In this document: piece after piece, positions 27,801 through 38,830 of the stretch
How positions within the stretch are numbered: the stretch's first letter is position 1
How the letters are laid out: each line of letters opens with the position of its first letter
Assembly: GCA_001510575.1 (NCBI GenBank)
Contig: LNGK01000004.1
Location: forward strand, 1,401,339 to 1,465,338
Length of the DNA stretch: 64,000 bases
From: Knoxdaviesia capensis
Taxonomy: Eukaryota; Ascomycota; Sordariomycetes; Microascales; Gondwanamycetaceae
Reading direction: 5' to 3'
Notes under the pieces: model-generated
What the model was told of the DNA's origin: nothing
What the model saw: the letters and a program-made list of their open reading frames with translations, nothing else
Database searches by the model: none
Program-made: the position numbers and the translations under genes

Positions 27801-27958
27801 CTAAGGCGTTTTGGTCTTCCCAAACCAACAATCATCTCGGTCAGCCCATGCTCGATGCCTGCATTCTATCCTTATCAGCCTCCCTGCCTGGCTCTGTCCG
27901 TCTTGCTAGCCAGTGGCCAGAGCGTGTCCCAAGCAAGACTTGAACTACCCAGGCAGGC

Positions 27959-27960
<2 letters not shown>

Positions 27961-27995
<35 letters not shown>
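27961..27995. repeat. (CT)n microsatellite, 35 bp
   Basis: An uninterrupted CT dinucleotide run. Confidence 0.98.
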
Positions 27996-27996
<1 letters not shown>

Positions 27997-29670
27997 ACTT
28001 TCGGTACCGAGCTTATGCTGTGTCGAGCCTAGCTCGGTCATGGACTGTATTAGACCCAGGGCAGCGCGCGTCCGTTCCTCTCGCTTCTGCGTCCCCGGAC
28101 ATGGAGACGAGGAGCACGAGCGTTTTTTTCCTCTCGCTCTTCCGGCGTGCTGGTATCGCAAATACCCCCCAGCGTAGTGTATACTACAGTACGTGCTGTA
28201 CACCTTTATATATCCAATTCAATCCTTTCTCTCTGTCCAATAGTTCGGCTTCAGCTAGACCTAACACGGCAAACTCCATAATTTATCTCTCTTTCCTTTC
28301 TTTGGGGGTTTTTTTCCCTTGTCTCGTGCGGCGGTCGCTCAGAGCTGGCTATTCCCTTTTAGCTTCTAGTCCACCCAGCTCCTCGCTAGTGTGGTTATGG
28401 CCCTAGGTGGACATACCGGAGTTGCTCGCCCATCTGAAATACCGCGTGAGCTGGTACGAACGGCAACCCTTCAAGTTCACCGAGTCGGCCCTGATGGTGC
28501 AAATCCGTTTTGACGAGTCCCTATTCCGAGTTATATATATAAAGAGCGTTGTGTACTGTAGACTCCTACAGCAGAGCTCCCAACAAAACCCCGCAGTCCC
28601 CGTGGATTCTCTCTCCCCTTCCTCGCTCGCTAAACTAGCAGGCTTGGCTTTCCTCTTCCCTCTGCGCGTGGATTTTTGGATATCTGGCATGCGATTTGCA
28701 AGTCCGGGGACTTGTCCTCGCTGCAACTCTTGGTATTGAAATTGGGCATCCTGGGTCATGCCTGTGCGGCTGCGAGAGAGACTCCCCCCAGCCATACCCC
28801 TCCTTATCTCTCCTCCTCGGTATGTTCCCTCTCTCTCTCTCGCTCTCTCCTTCCATTTTTGCCTCCCCATCCTACTGGACCGTATATAGACAATTTCAGC
28901 AAACCTGTTTAGGTGCATAGTTCTCTTAGTAGAATAAAACAGAAAGTGAAGGCGAAAGCTGGACTAGCCGCAAGCACAGATAGGAAGGAAAAAGCAAAGA
29001 AAGCTCACGAGTAACAGAAGCCAGCAAGAGGAAAAAGAAAGTGCAGGAGCTACTCCACTTCCTCTCAACACACGCCCCCCCTTCTCCGTCTTTTCGCTCT
29101 TCCCCTGTCTATCTCTCGCTCTCTTTCTCTCTCTCTTCCTCTGTGACCATTCCAGTGATACCGCTGCTCTTATATGCTCCGTATATAAAAACGCTCCCAA
29201 GCTAAGGATAAGACGTTCCTCTTAGCCAACTTTCGAGCTTTAGGAGCCACACCAGATAAGAGTGGTGAATGGACTAAAGGACTCCCGCCCGCTTCTCCTA
29301 CAGGTTCCCTGCTCTTCAAGCTACTCCATCGTCGTGATGATCATTTCGTTTCCCACGTATCTCTTGTTCTAGCATCTACGCTTAACTTAGGAGCTATACA
29401 CGTATGTATGTCTAGTGTGTACAGTAGGTCACCATCTCCCAGCTCGGGAAAGTGCAGGCTGTCGCTCGCTGGCTCCTTCCAAGCTGGCGGTTCTGTCATC
29501 CATCGTTCCTTCTCCAACACCGCTCCTGTGGGTTATAGCAGAATGAAGTAGTGAAACTTCCTTCCCTCTTCGTTCCGCCTCTCTGTCCCCTGTGGCCACC
29601 CCCAAACTTTGTAAACGTAACAGGCCCTGTCGATGACTCTTTCCCACCCCCGTGGGCCGGTCATTTTTAG

Positions 29671-29695
29671 GTGTGTGTGTGTGTGTGTGTGTGTG
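29671..29695. repeat. (GT)n microsatellite, 25 bp
   Basis: An uninterrupted GT dinucleotide run. Confidence 0.97.
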
Positions 29696-29900
29696 CGTGT
29701 ATGTGCGTTCTGCTTTGCGACCAAAGAAGGAAAAAATAAAGAAGAAAAAAATACAATATAGCAGTCAGTGAAGCCCTGGTCCTGGTCCCGCCCTGCCCAA
29801 ATTTCTGGCTCCATCCATTCGACTCTCCCTCTCGCTCTCTCTTTTGTCTTCCTGCTATAAGCCTGCCGATATGCCCCAAATAATCAAGAGAGGATAGCTC

Positions 29901-32448
29901 CACTGAATTGGCAGGAGCATCAGGTGTGGCCCCCCCCCATGTAAGTTGTTCCTGCCGTCTTCACAGGCCTGTACAGTGCTGAAATAAGACATACAGTATG
30001 CTCCGGTTCTCCCCCCCCATGATGCATATTTCCCTCCTTTACCCTCCTTGTCGGTCTTTTTTTCTCTCTGTCTGTCTCCCCCCATATCCAATCCAGAATC
30101 CCAGCTCGGCCCAGCCCTTCTCATCCTCGTCACTTCCGTTTTTATTCTTCCTCTTTCTGTTTTCTCTCCCGTTCAACCTCGTTCGCTCCTTCCTTCTCCT
30201 GTTCCATCAAAGTTGAGAAGGAGCGCTTTCCTCGCTGACCGAACTATTGACAGTGCCCTGTCGCCGCCCCTCTAATTCAATAATTCCGCCTTATTGCAAA
30301 AGGCGTTCGTCGATTCCCTATACCTCTTACATACATATTCGCTCCTCCACCAGTGATATACATTTCCTCTCCCTCTTCCTTTCTTTTTTTCCTGTCCTGA
30401 CCTTTTTTTTTTTCTTCCTTCGTTTCTGCTTTTTCTCTTTTTCTTTTCCTCTTCTTCTCTTATCTTCATCTCTTGAATGTTCTTCTTCGGTTTATTCCGT
30501 TGCGCCTTCTTATCTTCTCCGTTGTCTTTAGGACCATCTCTTCCATTTCCTGTTCTTATCTTTTCTTCCACCTGCAATTTATCCCCTCTCCGAATATAAA
30601 TCACCGTTCCGACGACAACCCACCAGGACAGAAAAAAAGAATCCCCGTCAATTAGCCGTCGCGACTTTCTATATCTTCGGTTTCTTTTCTTTCTTCTCTT
30701 GCTGCATACTCGCCTTTTCATCTTCTGGTATCCATCTCTTATAGCTTCCTGCGCAGATCGCAACAACATCAACAGCACCCTTTCGCAGTCTCTCGTTAGG
30801 CCGTTACTTGTCTCTTCTCTCTCTGCATCGCGTTTCTGTGGCTTTTCTATTTTTATCTGATTTTCTCTAACCGAATCCCGCTGTCTGCTCGTCACTCGTT
30901 CTGGTCTTGTCTGTCTCCCCACCACCACCACCCGCTCACCCTGAAAGCTCTGCGTGCAATTTTGGCTTCTTCTTCTTTCGCATCTGGTTCCATTGCCTCG
31001 ATTGAGTCGACCTGCAGCATCCCTTCGACAAACCCGAAAAAGCACGGGCTTAGAACTGCCCTCACCGCCCGCCAGCTATTCTCATCTGCAGCCGTCCTTG
31101 CAGCGTTTTTTCCCCCTTCTATCTCCGTTTCTCCCATACCAGGCCTATCCTGATTTGTCTCCGTCTAACCCATTTGATATCTTGGGGCTTTTTTTCTTTT
31201 CTCTTCGACGACACCTCTTTTTTCCAGGACAGCCCCTCACCCCCCCTTCGGCTTGGAGTCTGCAACTTGCTCCGAATAGGGATCTAGTCGTTATCTCCAG
31301 TCTTTCCAGTCCAATAGCTGTTCGCACTTCTCGGTGTTGCGATAGGTTCCTATCTAGCTCGCATCCTCGTGCTGCTTCTCCAACTTGTTCTTCTCTCGCC
31401 TGACGCCTGAGATTCTCTTTGGGAGCCCATTTCGAACTGATTCTCTGGGTCCTAGACACACCTGAGAATTCTGAGCATTTGAACCTCCGGGTCCTCTTTT
31501 TCATCTTTCGTTTCTACTCACTACTATCTGGCATCACGTCCGTTTTTTCCATTTCTCTCTCGAGTTTAGCTAGAGTTGCCGTGCATACCCGCCCGGTCAC
31601 TCTCCCGTTCCATTGCCTGTGTGCACCTGGTTTCCTCTAGTATCTTCGCCGTCACGTCGTTGGAATCTGGTGGTCTTCTCTTTGGCTTCGTCCACCCGGC
31701 TCGGCTCATCCAGCTTCCCTCCAGCCTCAGAACCCATCCGTGTTCTCGAGAAGATCGACGGTAAAGAGACACTTCACGGCTTGTTGTCTGACATCTGAGC
31801 AACGCCCGTCCGCCCAAATCGACTGTCAATAGAATTCCAAATTCCAGCCTGGCCTTCGCCCTCCCTGCACCTCCTCCACTTTTTGCCGCTGTTTGCCCAC
31901 GTCAACGTCTACCGCGTTTCTCTTAGCATCTGCTCCTCATTTCCTTCCTGTGAGCAGCAGCACTCTTGACCAACCGACGACGAACGCCCTGCTGCACTGC
32001 CTTTTGCCTGCAGGTCTAGATCATTATTTGCCGTGTATGTCTTCGACCTTGAACTCCAACCCACAAACAAGCTGTCAAACTCTGGATATTTTCCTCCTAT
32101 CATATTGAAAAAACTGTTCTCCCCCCACACACCACACCCTCCAGAGCCCGCCTTGCTTTCTTTCTCTTTCCCTCCCACCTTCAGAACTCCTATCCCTTGC
32201 ACTTGTATCTGTCCAGAAAAGTGTTTCTCTCTAGAAACTCAGCCCATCCCTCATCCCATATAGCCATGACAGTGTTCCACTGTTCTCTGTAACCATTTTT
32301 CCTCTTTTGAGTTACATTGGTGTTTATCTGATCAATCAGTTCTCTCATCACTGCATCTGATAATCTGATCTGTTCGGAGATCTGAGTTTCTTATTAACTA
32401 GTTTCTTTTCCGTCGTTCAGTCCGAACAGTCACCCTTAGTTTACAACC
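29901..32448 (+). promoter_or_regulatory. Long pyrimidine-rich promoter/leader of the DUF2841 gene
   Basis: About 2.5 kb with a sustained C/T bias on the plus strand (for example 30120-30560 and 30660-31240), ending directly at the start codon of the downstream gene. Pyrimidine-rich DNA of this kind also precedes the ABCC and snf2 genes, and both HET genes on their own strand. A long 5' UTR with small upstream frames is likely. The reverse strand reads as Arg/Glu-rich low-complexity frames, which I do not take as genes. Confidence 0.45.
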
Positions 32449-34759
32449 ATGGTTCGAGACTGGCTGCCGAGGGAGCCATACGCTCGCGCCGCATCATGGC
32501 AGGTACCAGACCGGGCCCAGCCCGAAATGCCCGGTGAAGATGACCGACTTCATGATTCTATAGACATTCGCCGACCCCCAATGGTATGCCATTCGTCGCT
32601 ATCATGTTCTAATGCTGTTAGGAAGAAAGAAAAAACCATGCAATATCTAATCACACCTCGTATCTAACTGTTAGCTGCGGACATCACCACAGGGCATCGA
32701 GCGCGCATTAAGAGACCACTGCAACATACCAGCGCGCCACTTCTTTGTCGGTGTCATCCTTGACAACGGCAAGACAGCCACATTTTCTGGTCCAACGCGC
32801 CTATCAGATGAGAATGTGAAGAAGTTCTTCGATGTCGATTCTTTTGTTCAGAGCGTCCGCCAAGTCTGTAAGTCTAAGCAGAGTCCTTTTCTTTAGGGCT
32901 TCTATGTGTCTCGTCATCCGACACACGCTAATCCCGTCCGTGTTTTTGTAGCCAATGCTCAATCACTTTATGATGAGCGTGAGGAGTCTGTCAGACCGAG
33001 CTTCGACTTGACAAGGCGTGCAACCGAGCCTCGTCCTGTACGGGCCTTTGACTACGACGCGGAAGCTCCATTTCCCATTAAGAAACGTCAAAGAAGCCAA
33101 AGTATTCGGACTGGCAACGACGACGAAGAGGTGATCCCCGTGGCGATTGGGCCCAGTGTGAGAGGCATCCGAATTGGTGATACCGCCACAGTTTGGAGCT
33201 TTTACCAGCAGCGCTTCAAGAACATCCAGCAAACTGCCTGCAAAATCATCGCCAAAGCCTGGGTCAAGGCCGTCGAGCCCAAGAAGCAATCTCACCACCC
33301 GTATACCGGAAAGGACGAGAAGGCGCCGGAATGGTGGCCCAAGCCTTGGGGCCCCTTGAAGGAGGATCGCGTTCGCCACAAGGAGCCTGATCATCTGTAC
33401 AAGAAAGGTAAGAGAGAACTGTGTAACTATTGTGTCTCCTCTCCCGGGAGAAGATGGATAGCTGTGTATGCCTCGGTATCAACATAATATTTCAGAATGG
33501 CTAACTTTGAACGTCTACGAACAGAGCGGGTTCACCTGTTGACCCATATCCTGACGCTAGTTGTCCACCCCTTCGACTCTCAGCACCCCGACGTGCAGAA
33601 GTCGGGCCTCACGCTCCGCAAGCTTGAGGAGATCACCATGGACGCCCTTTCCAGCTTCTACGCTGACAAGGAGAACCCGGCCAACCTGAAGAAGAAGCCG
33701 TATGTGCTTGAGATCTTCAAGGTTGCCCGCTTTGATGAGAGATACCGCAACGGCGAAGTTGGTAAGTCCCGAGGCTCTCAATCTACCATGCTCTTATGTG
33801 ACAACGCTAACTCGGAAAATTGAATAGATGCCGATACCAAGGTCTACGTTATGGCCGAGGACAAGATGGCCGAGTACTTCCAGAACGAGGAGAACGACAA
33901 CACCCTGATCCGTGAGGAGGATGAGGCCGAGCCCGCGACCTCGGTCAGCGCGCCGACTCCCGCCAAGGCTGCTGCCGGCCCCAGTGGACACAATCTCCCT
34001 CAGGTCGCGCCTACCGGACAGAGCCCGACTACCCATCTCCCTCCGACCAACTACATGGCTGAGATGCCTCCGCGCGGCGCCCAGCACCCTCAACAGCTCC
34101 AGCACACGCACCAACAGCACGCTCAGCTTCCTCAGCCTCAGCAGCAGCAGTCTCAACAACCCCAGCAGCAGCAGCAAGCCCAGCAGCCACAATCAGCCCA
34201 GCATCAACAGCAGCAAGCGCCACCACTGCCCCCGCCGACGCAGCCCGCTCACCCTCATCTCATGCACCCGACTCACCACCAGCCGTATGTGGACACCTCC
34301 AATATGGGAACAGTTGGTGGTGCGGGAACGCTTCCGTCAGTCAATGTGGCACTGCCTCTTCCAGAAATGCACGATGCGGACCGGAGGAACTCGACCATCA
34401 TGTTCCCGGCGCCCACCGACTTCACAGCTGGTCCTGGATCAACGATGTACCCTCAACAGTGGCAGGGCAGCTCTGGAAGCCCGACGGGAGCTCCGATGTA
34501 CGGATTCTCAAATCAGCAGGCCCATCACCCGCAACACCATGCGTCGTTTGTCCCGGCACAAAGCATGTCGCTTCAGCCAAACCAGCAGTACATGAACACT
34601 GGGTTTGATAGCCTCCCGCGGCCATCTTATGATGGACACCACGCCGGAGTGTATCGCCAGGGATCGGTCAGTCACGGCCATGTGTCCCACTCGCCGGCAT
34701 ATTCCAATTTCATGCCCCAGGACAACCGGCCGGGAGTCAACCCTCCTCACGAGCACTGA
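32449..34759 (+). CDS. DUF2841 / YDR124W-like helical-bundle protein
   Basis: Five exons: 32449-32583, 32675-32867, 32952-33407, 33525-33761, 33828-34759; 650 residues. The core resembles the fungal DUF2841 (YDR124W-like helical bundle) family: an N-terminal block RHFFVGVILDNGK, then WSFYQQRFKNIQQTACKII, KAWVKAVEPKKQSHHPY, PEWWP, and KEPDHLYKKERVHLLTHIL. The C-terminal third is Gln/Pro/His-rich and disordered, as in transcription-associated proteins. The biochemical role is unknown; a nuclear regulatory role is inference. The exon-4 acceptor is placed at 33524 because CTAAC (33501-33505) lies 19 bases before it and the frame continues. The stronger-looking TTCAG at 33495 precedes that branch site and would give an immediate stop. 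Acceptor 32674 versus 32692 is undecided; they differ by six in-frame codons. Confidence 0.8.
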
Positions 34760-36530
34760 TGAGAGCATGCATGTAAGCAAGAAATGCTTTGGAACAACAA
34801 AAGAAAAAAAAACCCTTGTTACAACAAGCAATTACAGAAAAAGAGAACACGACACACTGCATAGCGGAGAGGAGAGAGATGGGTCCAGGACCTATCCTTT
34901 TTGAGTAGTCCCTCTCCCGGTCTCTCCTTTTATATTTTTGGATATTGATTTGAACCCATTGCTTTTTTTTATCTGCGGTTTTTATTATATGGCGGCTGCT
35001 ATTGTGGACGTTGATACCCCTTTGCACTGCGCGCCCACATACGCATTATCATTTTTTTTGTTTATTTTTTGGGCACTTCCATCTCTCGTTTCAACACAAC
35101 GCCTCCTTTTTTGTTCATGAGTTCTGGTTGATTCGGACGCGGACAGGGTGTTCTAGGGCGGTGTTTTTTCTTTTCACTTGTCGGTTGGATTTCTCCTCTC
35201 ACTCCTCTTTTCTTCCGTTTATGAGTGTTTCTTTTGATCGTTATATACCTTTTGTTTTGACTTTTCATAATTGCTCGGTTTCTTCCTCCTTCTGCTTCGG
35301 GCAGGGCTTACGATACCGCTTGGTTGGAGTATCTGGAGGTCACCTGTATATGTGCGTCCGCTGCCGTCGGGATGTGTATGTATAGATGGCCACGGCGTCT
35401 ACGTGTGTGTACATGTTATATATATACATATATATATGCGCTACCTGGGGTTTGGCATTGGTGAGCCAGAGTTGGGGATGGGAGGGAAGGAGGTCACAGT
35501 GCTGGAGCATTTCTAGCACGGGCGGGCATGTTAGGATTGAATGTATGGGCGGAGGGTGAGGTGGATGGGAGAAGGAGGAAACTCTAAAGTCGTGGAAAGC
35601 GAAGGAGAAGAAGGGAAAATTCCGGGACGTTGATACTTTAGTTGAGTCTCCGTTTCTTGAGAGATATGTTTTGGGTGGCTACTGCTTTGTGGGAATATCT
35701 GTTTTTATTCTACTCTCGTCGTTTTGAATATTTTGGACGGAGGTCGTTCTTGGATGTCCCTTGTTTTTTTGTGTGGTTCTCTTTTGTTTGGTCTCGCGTG
35801 TTAGTTAGTCCGCTTGTTTCCGAGTCGTTCTTCTGGTGTTGTTTTTTATTGTCTACGGTTAGCATTTTTTGGAACATATATCTCTCCATTCAATGAGAAA
35901 CTCTGCTTTGTTATCTGATCATTGGATGTCTGAGAGTCGTCGATGAGGTGTGTGTGGGTGGGGGTTGATAAAATGTGCCACCAATTAGGGGGGAGTGGTT
36001 GTGCCAGCATTTATACACAAGCTCAATGCATGCACGTCTGGGTCGTCTCCAAACATTGGCGTATGCGTTAGGTCGTGTAGGCGGCGGGAGGGTGATACGA
36101 TGTCACCAAGACCGGACCCTAACCGCCTCTTAGCTATTTTTTCTCGGGCCGGCGACTAGGAGCGGGAGAGGTGGGGGGGCGGGCAGACATGAAATGACAG
36201 GCCCGAGCCTAGATTTTTTGCTGTTTTTCTGGGTGGCTGGATTCAAATGTGTCAGAAGGGCCCGGGCCTGCCGGGCCGGGCAACGGTGGTCTGGCTGTAA
36301 TATACGTGCTTCGGGGCCGGACGGCCGGACTAGGGATGGGGGTTTTGTTCGTGGATTATCGTTGTGGCGCAATTGCCGTGGGGATCTACTCTTCACATGG
36401 CACGCACTGTAAGTGACGCTGAGGTTTATCTGGGTGCGATGGGATGAAGCTTCGTGGGAGGTGGATGGCTTTTGCCCCGGGTGGTCGGTACAGCGATTCC
36501 GCATCGTCGGGGTGAGGTTCAGGGACAGAA
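34760..36530. other. Intergenic: DUF2841 3' flank
   Basis: The first few hundred bases are T-rich and probably 3' UTR. The rest shows no supportable gene. A single CCCTAAC box lies at 36117-36123. Confidence 0.5.
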
Positions 36531-36535
36531 GACGG

Positions 36536-36745
36536 ACCCTAACCCTAACCAGCGGACATGAGTCAAACACGTGACTACCGACTTTCCGCCGCGCAGCCAA
36601 AAACAAACGGCAACGAAAAAAAGGTGGAGCCAGCCACACCAGCCAATAAAATGACGCGACGGCGGCTCCACACGTACGCGGCGTGCTCAGAAATACACGC
36701 AAAGCGACACAAACCCGCACGGGGATGCCTTTCGATGCAGCCAAT
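36536..36745 (+). promoter_or_regulatory. Promoter-like module upstream of snf2
   Basis: Within 210 bases lie ACCCTAACCCTAACC (36536-36550, a telomere-like box), TGAGTCA (36559-36565, AP-1/Gcn4 type), CACGTG (36568-36573, bHLH E-box) and two CCAAT boxes (36643-36647, 36741-36745). Each is a known eukaryotic factor site. Their clustering at the upstream edge of the T-rich snf2 leader suggests a core promoter. Binding is inference. Confidence 0.45.
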
Positions 36746-38830
36746 AGCGACGGGCAAATACGAGATATCTGAGGAGGAAGGAGGGATAAGGAAAAAAAAA
36801 AGATTGGATTTTTTTGGGTAGATTTTTTTCCCTTTCGTTGTTGCTCTCTCACAAGTCCCTCCAAATTTATTTTTTCTCTCGTGTCTCTCTTTGTTGTTCT
36901 CCCCTGTCGCGCGGTTCCCCAAAACTTACCCGAGATTTTTCGTGTCGACACGATCGCAATCACGCTCTTTTTTGATTGATTTGTGATTTTATATATCTCC
37001 ACTACTTTTGCGACACCACCCTTCCACGCGATTTTTCATTCTAGAACTCCGAGCTGTTCTCTAACAGCCCAAGGCAAAAGAAGTTCACACACTTCTTTGA
37101 GGTTGAGTCCAACTTGAGACCGCGAGAGCAACACCGGCTTGGCCCGGCAGGCAGATCTTATATTTTTTTTTTCGGTCATTCACGGGCCGTGTGTGTGTTC
37201 GTACATCTGGCCTGTTATTGACATTCCGGAAATCCTGTGTAAGTCAAGACGCGATTTGATGGAACACCCATTTTTGGTCCTTTCAAATCTGCAGCAAAGT
37301 GTCTTTTTCTCTCTCTCAATTGCAAGCCGAGCAAAAGTGTCAGTGTTCTTTTGGCCGGCGCAGAGTCGCATTTTTCCAGAGGTTTCAGCGTGTCCGGACA
37401 TTTGTGGCCCCCCTTTTTGTGCATAGCGCCAAAAAAACAGGCGAGCAAGTGTCTATGTTCTTTCGGGCCTTTTTCTTTTGCATTTTCAAGTCAACCGGCA
37501 GGAGCGTGAAGACAGGCAAGTGCATGCATTCTTTTGGCCAGGAGATTACCTGGAACAAGTGTTCACGTTCTTTTGGCCCACCCATGTTTTTCTCCCCCTT
37601 CGCCATCCTTTTCCGGTTGACTGGCGGTTTTCCCTTCTTTTTTTTCCCTCTCCTTGCTTTTTTCCCACCACCACCTCTAAACTCGGGTTTTTTCAGCCTC
37701 GTTTTTTTTTTTCTTCTTGTCTGGCCTGCACATATTTTTTTGACGGCCATTTTCATTTTGAGTTTTTGTTGTTGTTTTTTATCCGGCCAACCAACGTCGG
37801 CTTTTGCTTCATTTCTCTCCTTTTTGGTGTGTACAATTCAGAAAAGAACTTTAATTGTATTCCATCCCCCCCTTTTTTATTGTATTTTTTTATACGTACG
37901 TTTTTTTTATTTTACACGGTGGAAGAATCTCCTCTCTCCTCCCACTCCGCCACACACATCACCCTTCATCCGTAAAAACCACTATTTTTTTTCTCCCCCC
38001 ATCTCCGGACCCGGGCGCCGATTCCGATTCCGACGACAACCATCCTTGGCCGGATCATCTGCATCGCGTCTCTGTGTGTGTGTCACTTTCCCACTTCCAT
38101 TCACTGCACGTTAAAACATCACCACCTTTTGCCTTTTTGTATTCTTGCTGCCTCTTTTGTATCTGGCTGTGTGCATTTTCTGGAAATGATTTTCTATTTT
38201 ATTTTTTCGTATCATCAAATCTTCATCTAAACTAACCATCGCCATCCTCCCACGCGTCAGATCTCTCCATCTCGTACCCATCGGCATTCATCGCCGTCTG
38301 TCTCGCGACGTGCTTGCCGGCCCTCGTCTAACTGTCTGCCGTCGCCGATCAAGCGCTTTTTTCGCATTGCTTCCGGCTTCCACACACGCGTCGGCGCATT
38401 GGTCAATTTCCCGTCTCTGCGCCGTCACGACCTCCTCTCATCATCGCCATCATCACTTACTCCTCGTTCGGCGCATCTTTCATCGTCGCCACCGTCACCA
38501 TCATCCACCAGGAGGCGTTTGTTCACTCAAACCGTCTTTTCTCGTGCAGTGTTGCTGGCCTGACGATTCTCCTTTGATCCACTGCTCACATTGCTATTGT
38601 GTGGCCTGCTTCAACGTTCAATCGCTATGCGATAGTCTTCTTGGTCCTCTCTCTTCTCCTAGTCGTCCCGACATCAAGAAAATAATTACTATTTATCCTG
38701 GCCCTCATAAAATCTCCCATTGTGTTCGCTTGTCCTCGCTTTTCTCTTTCTTTTTTTTTCTCTTCCTCTTCCATCTCGCATCTCCCTTTCTTTCTCTCCA
38801 TAGGTTCTTTGGTCTGCACTTTCCAACATC
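36746..38830 (+). promoter_or_regulatory. Long T/C-rich leader of snf2
   Basis: About 2 kb with strong T/C bias on the coding strand and no conserved frame, running to the snf2 start codon. It contains the four-copy degenerate repeat at 37335-37578. Probably a long 5' UTR or promoter. Confidence 0.5.
37335..37578 (+). repeat. Four-copy degenerate 22-bp repeat in the snf2 leader
   Basis: Copies at 37335-37356, 37447-37469, 37518-37539 and 37557-37578. Each starts AAGTG and ends in ATTC/GTTC + TTTTGGCC, with about five variable bases between. Copy 2 has TTTCGGGCC instead, one base longer. All are in the same orientation, with start-to-start spacing of 112, 71 and 39 bases. A CCAGG/CCTGG inverted repeat sits between copies 3 and 4. 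Confidence 0.8.

Larger units (their letters stand above)
24850..29900. other. Gene-poor interval, part 3
   Basis: No supportable protein gene. It holds a short stretch resembling the 3' half of fungal 5S rRNA (25448-25468) and a TA-rich, CTA/TAG-rich patch at 26590-26770. A (CT)n run lies at 27961-27995, a TATATAAAA box at 29182-29190 and a (GT)n run at 29671-29695. Confidence 0.5.

Noticed and set aside
30272..31045. A 257-codon minus-strand Arg/Glu/Lys-rich frame
   Set aside because: It is the complement of a CT-rich leader. The composition is a direct result of GA-rich DNA.
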